DNA of 64,000 nt, taken from positions 186,001 through 250,000 of the forward strand of contig CALUUA010000001.1 of assembly GCA_944323845.1 (NCBI GenBank), read 5' to 3'. The position numbers and the translations under genes were made by a program. The notes under the pieces were generated by a model, which did not search any database, was not told the origin of the DNA, and saw nothing but the letters and a program-made list of their open reading frames with translations. The stretch is from an uncultured Bacteroidales bacterium. GTDB lineage: Bacteria; Bacteroidota; Bacteroidia; Bacteroidales; UBA932. Positions 9,659 to 17,081 of the stretch are shown piece by piece (the stretch's first letter is position 1; the number at the start of each line of letters is the position of its first letter).

Positions 9659-9741
9659 TTTTGTGAGAGCGGCGCCGGTCAGCGGTTCTACGCAGCGTCG
9701 CCAGTCTGCAGTTTTGTGAGAGCTGCGCCGGTCAGCGGTTC
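9659..9741. repeat. Two-copy 30-bp direct repeat, 53-bp spacing
   Basis: TTTTGTGAGAGC followed by GCGCCGGTCAGCGGTTC-type sequence occurs at 9659-9688 and 9712-9741, with a single mismatch over 30 bases. A degenerate third copy may start near 9606 (TGTGAGCGGACTGGTC). The stretch 9572-9658 between the purine tract and this repeat holds no other recognisable feature. Confidence 0.8.
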
Positions 9742-9744
9742 CGG

Positions 9745-9782
9745 TAATAAAAAACGGTCCGGAGATGCATTCCCCGGACCGT
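9745..9782 (-). terminator. Rho-independent terminator of the minus-strand SusCD operon
   Basis: Read on the minus strand, ACGGTCCGG (9782-9774) pairs perfectly with CCGGACCGT (9762-9754) around an 11-base loop and is followed by TTTTTTATTA. It lies 25 bases past the stop codon of the last lipoprotein gene of the operon. Confidence 0.93.
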
Positions 9783-9806
9783 ATGATTAGGATGTTTCAG
9801 AGAAAC

Positions 9807-10772
9807 TTACATTAAGTCGGCATAAGTATAAACTTTAGTTCCTTCAGGAGCTAAAGTGCAGTCCAATGGGTCGGAAACATTTTGCATCGCATCAGTGTAG
9901 ACAATCGTAACAGACTCGGCCGTGAGGTTCGAATATTCGATCTTGCATTCCACTGTTGAGCCATCCATATATGGATCTGTTTCAAAAATGACTACTCCGG
10001 ATGTAGGGTCGTCAGTATCCGGCGTTATGCTTTTGATCTTGTCGGCTTCCATAACCATAGAAATGTAGGATTTTTCCGGGTCAGCTCCTTCTGGCAACAT
10101 CGTAGCATACATATCAGTATATTGGCCTATCAATATCCCGTTTTCATTGCTGAAACCTATGTCGAAACATTGTTTTGCTTCACTGGTTTCGCAAACCCAC
10201 TGCTTTTCGATGGAAAGAGCAGGAGAAGGAACGTCAGGCTCGGCAGGCACACTCACGATTTCCGCTCCGGAAGTGGCTGTACACAGGAACGGCATCATGC
10301 TATAAGTGAGAGTCACGCTTGTAGCCGTAAGGTTCGAGAACATTACCTCAACATCGCCTGTAGGAATTTCAGCAGAACCCGGATCAGCCGGAGCGGCAGA
10401 CTTCGGAGCCGAATTCTCGTCCTTTACTATTGAAGAGCAATAGATAACCCCAGCCTCGGCATCTATGTCGGTTATTTCGTACTCGGCGACATATTCATAT
10501 GTCTTGTCGGTCACAGTCTTGCCTGCCTCTTCAAATGCAGCCTTGATTTCGTCATTCATTATGCCTACTACAATGTGACTGTTAGGCACATTTACATCGA
10601 ACAGAATGTCGGTAGCGCTCTCTCCGATAGCGATGCTGGATGCCCACTGATTTGTCAGAAGCGAAATGTCTGCAGGCTCAGAATGATTCTCGTCTCCATC
10701 CTTTTTACACCCCCCCACTATAAGAGCAAGGCATGCTGACGCAATAGCGAACAGGAATAATTTCTTTTTCAT
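9807..10772 (-). CDS. Hypothetical lipoprotein with two homologous halves
   Basis: Family not recognised. Start taken at 10772 (MKKKLFLF), not at the in-frame ATG nine codons upstream, because it gives a standard signal peptide with lipobox VGGC (Cys22). The mature protein of about 300 residues appears to be an internal duplication: each half begins with a QW-containing strand (LLTNQWASS; IEKQWVCET) and ends with a near-identical stretch (FSNLTATSVTLTYS; YSNLTAESVTIVYT). A Pro/Ala/Glu-rich linker joins them. It is the last gene of the minus-strand SusC/SusD operon, 60 bases after the TIG lipoprotein and just before a strong terminator, so a surface or periplasmic binding role is possible but unproven. 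Confidence 0.75.
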   Translation of the reverse strand: MKKKLFLFAIASACLALIVGGCKKDGDENHSEPADISLLTNQWASSIAIGESATDILFDVNVPNSHIVVGIMNDEIKAAFEEAGKTVTDKTYEYVAEYEITDIDAEAGVIYCSSIVKDENSAPKSAAPADPGSAEIPTGDVEVMFSNLTATSVTLTYSMMPFLCTATSGAEIVSVPAEPDVPSPALSIEKQWVCETSEAKQCFDIGFSNENGILIGQYTDMYATMLPEGADPEKSYISMVMEADKIKSITPDTDDPTSGVVIFETDPYMDGSTVECKIEYSNLTAESVTIVYTDAMQNVSDPLDCTLAPEGTKVYTYADLM

Positions 10773-10832
10773 GGTTCTAAATTTTTTAAATTCGTTCAAA
10801 TATCAAAGATAATAAAAATCCGTCGAATATTC

Positions 10833-12203
10833 TTATCTGTATTCATATTTTATGCTGACAGGCAATATCCCTTCCCTGAAAGAAGCCAGAGTCAGATACC
10901 CCTCATCATCGAATTCATACGTGATTTCAGCCGCAGCCCCTCCTGCGCTCCTTCCTGACGGCAGATTCACCGAACACTGCCCGCACCATCCGTAGAGCTG
11001 GGCCACGAAAATCTGCGGATCGCTTGAAGCCATCGTGCTCAGGACGAAATCGACGGCAAAAGGATTGTTGCACAGCTGCGGATCTTCGTAGGCGAAGACC
11101 CCTGACTGGTTCAGGTTTCCGTCCACGCATTCCAGATCAGCGGTACCTTGACCGAAATATACCAGATATCCCATATCGTCATACGACCATTCTATCTCTC
11201 TCGGCTCGTAGTACGTCTGTCCGCCCTCATCTTCCCTTTCTATCATGACAGTGTGGGACAATACCCGGCCGGCATCGGTGTCTGTCTTGAAAATATAGTC
11301 CGGGAATTCATAGTCTTCGTCCGAAGCGGCCGGAATATGGGTGAAAGTGTATATGACCGCCCCGTCCGCAGTACCGTCCGCAGTACCATCCGCATCACCG
11401 CCTGCAGTACCGCCTGCATCACCGGAAGCCTCTTCTGAAATCGTGTAGCCTGAACATCCCGTTATCGCTCCGGAGCCGTCTCTGGTGACAGTCAGCGACA
11501 TGACTGACGCGGATTCCCCGCTGCCGACCGTGAAACTGATACCCATAAGCCATTTCCGGGAAGTGACGAAAAATCTGTCGCTGATTACCTCTTCGCTCCC
11601 GTCCTGCGAAAGGATAAGGGAAAGTTTGCCCCGCGGACAATCGTCGGGAAGGGTCGCAGAGAGACTTCCGTTTGCATATCTGACGGACAGTGCCGTCCTG
11701 CTCCCGTCATCAGGGTCTTCAAGTACCAGGCCGGCCGCGCTCCCGAAACCTGTACCCGAGACAGTGAAACTCCCGCCTGGCAGGCAATACTCCGGGCAAC
11801 TGCTTATCGAGATGTCCAGCTTCCTGACCTCGACATGGAGCGTCCCTAATTCCCAGCGTCCGTCCTGCTCGATGACGAACATATATTCGCCTTCCCCGAC
11901 AGGCACAGGCATCTCTATGCCGGAAGCCGTGACAGTGACATCCTCAAGCCTCACGCTTTCACCTCCGCTGTCCACGAGAAAGTACCCCGCATCTTTCGAG
12001 AAGCCGGTACCTATGACTGCGATCCTGTCACCGCTGTAAACAGGCGAGGCCGGCAGGCGTACATATGTGACGGGACAGCCTTCGGGAGTGCCGGTATTTT
12101 CTTCTTCAGAACCTTCCTGACTGCATGACGCCGCCACCAGAGCCGCAGCCATGGCAGCAGCCGCGACAGCCGCAGCCATCTTCAAATATGCAAGCCTTTT
12201 CAT
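10833..12203 (-). CDS. IPT/TIG-domain lipoprotein
   Basis: Start chosen at 12203 (MKRLAYLK): its ATG overlaps the TGA of the preceding gene (ATGA), and it gives an Ala-rich signal peptide with lipobox AASC (Cys27). Residues 40-120 and 130-215 look like two immunoglobulin-like IPT/TIG domains (SGDRIAVIGTGFSKDAGYFL; PGGSFTVSGTGFGSAAGLVL). The C-terminal 230 residues have alternating strands with YDDMGYLVYF and FDDEGYLTLASF, as in some Bacteroidales DUF4595-like lipoproteins. Between them is a Gly/Ala/Asp/Thr run (GGDADGTADGTADGA) coded by short DNA repeats at about 11361-11423. Role is probably binding at the cell surface with the SusC/SusD pair; ligand unknown. Confidence 0.78.
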   Translation of the reverse strand: MKRLAYLKMAAAVAAAAMAAALVAASCSQEGSEEENTGTPEGCPVTYVRLPASPVYSGDRIAVIGTGFSKDAGYFLVDSGGESVRLEDVTVTASGIEMPVPVGEGEYMFVIEQDGRWELGTLHVEVRKLDISISSCPEYCLPGGSFTVSGTGFGSAAGLVLEDPDDGSRTALSVRYANGSLSATLPDDCPRGKLSLILSQDGSEEVISDRFFVTSRKWLMGISFTVGSGESASVMSLTVTRDGSGAITGCSGYTISEEASGDAGGTAGGDADGTADGTADGAVIYTFTHIPAASDEDYEFPDYIFKTDTDAGRVLSHTVMIEREDEGGQTYYEPREIEWSYDDMGYLVYFGQGTADLECVDGNLNQSGVFAYEDPQLCNNPFAVDFVLSTMASSDPQIFVAQLYGWCGQCSVNLPSGRSAGGAAAEITYEFDDEGYLTLASFREGILPVSIKYEYR

Positions 12204-13171
12204 CGTCTTCCGGGTTTCAGCTGTTTCCACGCAGGAGTCCGTGTAGCCCAATCGGCACATGCATCATCGAAATCCTCCATCATGTACGGATCGCTGACAT
12301 GCGACTTGTAGATATCCGCCATCTCTTCAGTCCCGTCTGTCCCGAAAGTCTCGATGTACGGCAGGACAATATGGTGCAGAAGGGCGTTTACCGTTTTCTC
12401 CTCGTGGTAGTTTTCTATGATATAACGCATTTCCGCCACCAGTTTCGGATACAGTTCCTTCTCGTCCCTGTTTTCCGGATCGAGGGCATGGGCGCTTTCC
12501 GTCATGAATTCCCTGTATTCGCGCAAGTCGGCGAACATCGGCGTCTCCACGGCATAGCTTCCTATGACCTGATAATACCTCTCATCCGGTTTGTAGAACG
12601 GATTCCGGGCCATGAACTGGTGCGCTACCGGATACATCAGAAGCGTATTGGCATACGAATACCTGATCCGCCCTTTCTCCATATCCGCGAAATTCCCGAT
12701 ACCGTCCAGACCATATGACTCCAGCCTTTCCGCAGCCAGGTCTTCCATGTCCATGGTCCGTTCCAGAAACTCTTCGAATCCGAGCGCGTAGCAGGAATCC
12801 GGCAGGGCTTTCAGTTCCGTAGCATTCAGATATTCCACCGCCGGCGCCTTCTCTCCGTCGAACCGGAAAGTCCCGTCGAAATCATCTCCGCTGAACGACA
12901 ACACCGCCTTGTCTCCTGCCTCTACATAAATCATTTTCCTCTTGTCCCCGCAGAAAACCTGTGCATAGGCCGCATCCGTCCCGTATAGAATGCATTCGCC
13001 CCTTCCTTCCCCGTCGACGGCTATTTCATGTATGTCTGCGTTGCAGACCAATGCCAGTGTCTCCGGCACAGATCCGCTGACCTCGAATACGAGGTCAATG
13101 TTCTTGCCTGCCGAGCATGACATGCACAGCAGCAGGCTAAATGCCAGAAATGCAAAATTCTTCATATCCAT
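12200..13171 (-). CDS. TlpA-type N-terminal domain lipoprotein lacking the thioredoxin domain
   Basis: Lipoprotein (lipobox CMSC, with starts at 13171 or 13165) whose 323 residues resemble the N-terminal and helical middle parts of Bacteroidota TlpA/AhpC-TSA-like proteins: a DUF4369-like beta domain (LVFEVSGSVPETLAL; AVDGEGRGECILYG) and then helices up to ADWATRTPAWKQLKPG. In full-length relatives that last motif is followed by the thioredoxin fold with its WCxxC site. Here the protein stops two residues later (RR*) and the next gene begins within the stop codon. No CxxC remains. It may be a truncated gene or a redox-independent binding version. It is the fifth gene of the minus-strand operon. 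Confidence 0.72.
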   Translation of the reverse strand: MDMKNFAFLAFSLLLCMSCSAGKNIDLVFEVSGSVPETLALVCNADIHEIAVDGEGRGECILYGTDAAYAQVFCGDKRKMIYVEAGDKAVLSFSGDDFDGTFRFDGEKAPAVEYLNATELKALPDSCYALGFEEFLERTMDMEDLAAERLESYGLDGIGNFADMEKGRIRYSYANTLLMYPVAHQFMARNPFYKPDERYYQVIGSYAVETPMFADLREYREFMTESAHALDPENRDEKELYPKLVAEMRYIIENYHEEKTVNALLHHIVLPYIETFGTDGTEEMADIYKSHVSDPYMMEDFDDACADWATRTPAWKQLKPGRR

Positions 13172-13215
13172 AGATTTTAATCATTCGTATGCCCTTGGCG
13201 TGCCGTCCCGCATAA

Positions 13216-14823
13216 TCAGTAGACACGTTCCTTGTATGTGACATCCACAATCCTGTCGAACCCCCCGTATTGTTCGGCAGGGACTGCGCCGATGAAGTTC
13301 CCTGAACTTGCATAGCCTTCGTATATCCGGAGTACGCCTTCTCCTCCGGCTTTCATGCTGCCCACTATCAGGTCGTAGGATTTCATGCTGTTCTCGGAAT
13401 TCTGGTACAGGTTGAATTTCAGGCAGGTGATGGTCTCTCCGCCCAAGTCGAACTGCAATACGGCATGCGGTGTCTCTTCAGACATGTCCACCCTGTAGAC
13501 TGAACTGCCGGAAGTGTAATACAGAAAATTGCCCAACGAGCTGAAAGCGAACAGATTCCCCTCGCCGGTTATGTCCGTGCAGGCGGAAATGTCCGCATAG
13601 CAGGCCTTGCCTATGACGTATGGGCAGTCGGCATAGCGCAGCATGTCTCCGCACTGGATGCCGTACACATACCTGTTCCGGCCGTCTGCCAGAATCGTAT
13701 ATGTGACTCCCATTGACGCATTTCCCGGGTCGTACCGCGTATTCTCCATATACACGAATCCGTATCCTTCAGGATATTCGTCGAACGCTGTTCCCACCAC
13801 GCTTTCTTCATCCGCGGACGCCATGCCTTCCGCAATCTCTCCCATGGTCTGAAGGTCGGCAAGCGGCTCCTGGGATCCCAGATCCGGTCTTTCCAGAAGA
13901 GGACAATATCCCATGAACCTGCCTTCTGTGATGTCGTAAAGAAGATACACAGCTGCATATACCTGAGTCGCGAGCACATTGGCCCCCACGGTCGGGGCCG
14001 CTTCGAAGTCCTTGTTTACCGCACTTCCGTAGAGCCCGCTGAAACCCATGGTCTCGCAATAGTGTGCGCCGGTCCCGCTCACAAGCATTTTCCCGAAACC
14101 GGAGCAGACGATGGAGTGGGGTATCAGAGCCGCCCCTTCTCCGGACTCGTACAGCATCGAATACTCCTCTTTCCATTCGAAGGAATCCTTCCCGAGTCGC
14201 GTGGCTCCGTCGTCGGTCAGAAGATAATATGGCGAAGCTGCGTCCGTCATGCTGGAAAGCCATTGGATTTTACGGGGGCCGTTCAGCTGCGGCATACCCT
14301 CATTGTCCGAAAGGACATCATGATAGGTGAGGGAAGTCACCTTGGACACGAAGTCCAGACAGGTCCTGCCGTCGTCCGAGCATAGTACCATCCATCCCTC
14401 GGACATGGACGAGCTCACGAGAAGTTCCGCAGTGTTCTGCCAGAAAATCCCGCTTTCCTTTTCTGTCATGGTGAAATACAGCGAATAGGCTCCCGGCGCG
14501 AGAGTGACCCTGTAATCCAGGTCACGGGTTTCGGATATGACGGTCACGGCGTTTTCATTGTTCCGGTCGATGACCTTCCATTCGTAGGTATAGTTGTCCG
14601 CCTCCATCCCGCCTTCCACTTCCGGCGTCAGGGTCAGCTGCTCCATCGTCAGTATCTCCATCCCTGTTTCCGGCCAGTTGGTCACACGCGGCCCGTCCAG
14701 TTCGGTATATGTGTAGTTTCCCAGATCCCCTGCGCAGCCGGCCGCTGCCAATACGGTCATGCACAGTACCGGATATTTCAGGTGGCCGCCGAGTCCGGCC
14801 AATATATTCGTCTTCAGTCCCAT
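13216..14823 (-). CDS. PKD-like family lipoprotein
   Basis: 535-residue lipoprotein (lipobox AAGC near residue 30). The mature N-terminus GDLGNYTYTELDGPRVTNWP and the Ig-like block with YEWKVIDRN and YRVTLAPGAYSLYFTMTEKESG match the PKD-like family found after DUF4843 genes in Bacteroidota SusC/SusD loci. The C-terminal 350 residues are beta-rich with repeated short blades (GEGNLFAFSSLGNFLYYTSG; VYRVDMSEETPHAVL), compatible with a propeller. Eight bases separate it from the DUF4843 gene upstream and 44 from the TlpA-like gene downstream. Likely a surface-exposed accessory of the transporter; ligand unknown. Confidence 0.83.
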   Translation of the reverse strand: MGLKTNILAGLGGHLKYPVLCMTVLAAAGCAGDLGNYTYTELDGPRVTNWPETGMEILTMEQLTLTPEVEGGMEADNYTYEWKVIDRNNENAVTVISETRDLDYRVTLAPGAYSLYFTMTEKESGIFWQNTAELLVSSSMSEGWMVLCSDDGRTCLDFVSKVTSLTYHDVLSDNEGMPQLNGPRKIQWLSSMTDAASPYYLLTDDGATRLGKDSFEWKEEYSMLYESGEGAALIPHSIVCSGFGKMLVSGTGAHYCETMGFSGLYGSAVNKDFEAAPTVGANVLATQVYAAVYLLYDITEGRFMGYCPLLERPDLGSQEPLADLQTMGEIAEGMASADEESVVGTAFDEYPEGYGFVYMENTRYDPGNASMGVTYTILADGRNRYVYGIQCGDMLRYADCPYVIGKACYADISACTDITGEGNLFAFSSLGNFLYYTSGSSVYRVDMSEETPHAVLQFDLGGETITCLKFNLYQNSENSMKSYDLIVGSMKAGGEGVLRIYEGYASSGNFIGAVPAEQYGGFDRIVDVTYKERVY

Positions 14824-14831
14824 TTCTGTCG

Positions 14832-15599
14832 TCAGTTAGGAAATTCTACAGGTTCGCCTGTAGTCGGGTCGATGATTCTCGTGTCGTAGTCCTCCCCGGC
14901 GTTCATTTTACGGATCTCCGCGTCGATATAGTCGGTGATTTCATTGTAAATGTACATCTGCCGCGGCAGGGTCATCACCGTCGCGTCATTGAAACTGGCC
15001 GGATCTACGGAAAGCACGTCGCAGATAAGCTCGAACTTAGTCTGGGAAAATTCCCCGAGAATGCTTGCGTCCCATGCCGCAGGGGCTTCCGTGAACATGT
15101 CGGAAAAGACTATCGTATAATCGAGCGTGGACACTGTGTCAGTCGTCTGTTCCAGCTGTGTCAGAGACAGGGTGAAGTGCTCATTGGGATGCAGTTCCAG
15201 TGTCAGGGACTTCTCCTCCGTCTGCAGCGCGTCTGTCCTGAGCAGGGTCACGGTGTATATGAAAGAAGTCTCTCCGGCTGGCAGGACGGCGTTTTCTTCG
15301 GATGGAAGCCTGTAGTCCGTGCCTTCGGCGGCGTTCTCCGATGATACGGAAATATCCACGGGCCTGTCATGTCCGGCCGGTCTTCCGAGGAGCTGGACAG
15401 TTACAGGCACTTCTATCTGATCGGAGGCTTCATAGATGAATGTCACTTCAGTAGTGTCGGCGAGTATGTTCCCCTGCACCCTGTTGTTGAAGTACACGGA
15501 ACTTATCTCCCCGAAATTATCGGGGTGCCGTTCCACGCAGGAGGTTGCGGCCGCCATGGCCAGCAAACTGCATATCAGTATCGTTTCTGTCTTTTTCAT
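14832..15599 (-). CDS. DUF4843-domain lipoprotein
   Basis: 255 residues, signal peptide with lipobox ATSC (Cys21). The family features are visible: YFNNRVQGN at the mature N-terminus, a Calx-beta-like sandwich (IEVPVTVQLLGRPAGHDRPV, SENAAEGTDYRLPSEE, FIYTVTLLRTDALQTEEKSL) and a C-terminal helical portion with FSQTKFELICDVL. Genes of this family are normally the third member of SusC/SusD/DUF4843/PKD-like operons, exactly the order seen here (20 bases after susD). Biochemical function is not known. Confidence 0.87.
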   Translation of the reverse strand: MKKTETILICSLLAMAAATSCVERHPDNFGEISSVYFNNRVQGNILADTTEVTFIYEASDQIEVPVTVQLLGRPAGHDRPVDISVSSENAAEGTDYRLPSEENAVLPAGETSFIYTVTLLRTDALQTEEKSLTLELHPNEHFTLSLTQLEQTTDTVSTLDYTIVFSDMFTEAPAAWDASILGEFSQTKFELICDVLSVDPASFNDATVMTLPRQMYIYNEITDYIDAEIRKMNAGEDYDTRIIDPTTGEPVEFPN

Positions 15600-15619
15600 C
15601 GTCTTCTGTTCTGGGATTG

Positions 15620-17074
15620 TCAGTTCTGCGTCTCGGAGTCAGGAAGCGGTACGGTGAATATCTCGTCGCTCGGCTGCGGGTTCGAGCTGTCGGCGGTGGA
15701 GAAGATCACCGGGGTGAACATCCTTTTGTACATGAAGAAGAGCTGGCCCTCTCCGTATAACTCCCTGATGTATTCGTACTGCAGCAGTCTGGTGTCCAGA
15801 GTGGCGAGATTTGTCACGCCCCTGTTCGACCGCAGGGTATTCACGTACGGGAGGCCGGCCGACAGGTCTTCCGACTGGCTTTCAGCCGCTATCAGATACA
15901 TCTCCCCGAGGCGGATCATCGGTATCATCGTGTTGCGGATGTCCCCGCTGTTGGCCATGTCCGAGTACTTGTAGAAATAGCGGTTGCTTCCGGTAGCTAT
16001 CCAGTTCACCCTGCATCTGTAGTCGTCCAGATTCCCTCCTGTGTCAGTCCCTCCGAAAATCATGTTGGAAAACATTCCGCTGTCCATCCTGAATACATAG
16101 TTCGGAAGCCTGCTCGGATCGAAATAGTCGTTGAAAAGCTCTATCCGCTGCGCATGGGACAGGGCGAAAATCACCTCTGAGGAGAATATGCGGTCTGGGT
16201 CTGTCGGGGAACCTGTCACAAGCGACCTGTCCACGAACGGGAACGTGCCTCCGCTTGCCGCCCTGATGACTTCCTGCGCGTACCCGAAAGCCTTTTCCTT
16301 GTCCCCGACCCAAAGGCTGGCGCGGGCCAGAAGAGCTGTGACAGCATAATAGTTCAGTCTCAGGCTCCTGTAATTCAGGAAGTTAGAGCTTCCGTCGGCA
16401 GAGCCTTCCATCTTCGTTCCCTCGGTGATGACAGGATCCGTGGAGAGCAGTATGCGGGCCTCCGTCAGGTCGGATATGATTTTTCCCGCTATGACGGAAG
16501 CCGGTTCTACTTCTTCCGGCGTCACTGTGTATCTGGTATAGTAAGGGATGCTCGACGCCTCTGGATGCCGGGAATAAACCGGGCCGAAGAGTCTGAACAT
16601 GTCGAAATGAAGCATTGCCCGAAGGGCCAGGGCCTCTCCTTTTATTATATAATAATTGTCTCCTGAAAACAGGTCCCGGCTGTCATCAATCCGCGACAGC
16701 AGGAGGTTGCAGTTCAGTATCAGGGAATAGGCCTTGTTCCATGTTTCGTTGAACCTCGTCCTCCAGTATTCTGTCCCGTATTCGTATGAGGCGATGTCGT
16801 TGTAGTTTCCCCAGATGGAGTCATCGCTTCCCAGAGCATATGCCCCGCCCATGATCTCTATCATCTCCACTGTCAATGCTCCTCCATAAAGCATCTGGTC
16901 ATTCAGTTCGATGTAGATTCCGTTCAGAAGCATCATGAAGCCGTTCTCCGTGGACAGGAGTTCATCTTCGGCTATCTTGTCATAAGGCTGCACGTCCAGC
17001 CATTTGCCGCATCCGTTCAGGACCGGCAGGCAGGCTATGGCCAGAATCAAAGCTGTAATATGTCTTTTCATCAT
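15620..17074 (-). CDS. RagB/SusD-family nutrient-uptake lipoprotein
   Basis: 484-residue SusD-like lipoprotein, lipobox LNGC (Cys22), mature start GKWLDVQPYDKI, which is the standard SusD opening. Helical repeats carry GEALALRAMLHFDMFRLFGP and YYAVTALLARASLWVGDKEK; the C-terminal block has MIRLGEMYLIAAES and YIRELYGEGQLFFMYKR. It pairs with the SusC gene that ends 7 bases upstream. The normal length and intact motifs suggest a working lid protein. Because the operon encodes no glycoside hydrolase or lyase, the ligand could be a peptide or glycan; the sequence does not decide. Confidence 0.93.
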   Translation of the reverse strand: MMKRHITALILAIACLPVLNGCGKWLDVQPYDKIAEDELLSTENGFMMLLNGIYIELNDQMLYGGALTVEMIEIMGGAYALGSDDSIWGNYNDIASYEYGTEYWRTRFNETWNKAYSLILNCNLLLSRIDDSRDLFSGDNYYIIKGEALALRAMLHFDMFRLFGPVYSRHPEASSIPYYTRYTVTPEEVEPASVIAGKIISDLTEARILLSTDPVITEGTKMEGSADGSSNFLNYRSLRLNYYAVTALLARASLWVGDKEKAFGYAQEVIRAASGGTFPFVDRSLVTGSPTDPDRIFSSEVIFALSHAQRIELFNDYFDPSRLPNYVFRMDSGMFSNMIFGGTDTGGNLDDYRCRVNWIATGSNRYFYKYSDMANSGDIRNTMIPMIRLGEMYLIAAESQSEDLSAGLPYVNTLRSNRGVTNLATLDTRLLQYEYIRELYGEGQLFFMYKRMFTPVIFSTADSSNPQPSDEIFTVPLPDSETQN

Positions 17075-17081
17075 CTTTCTG

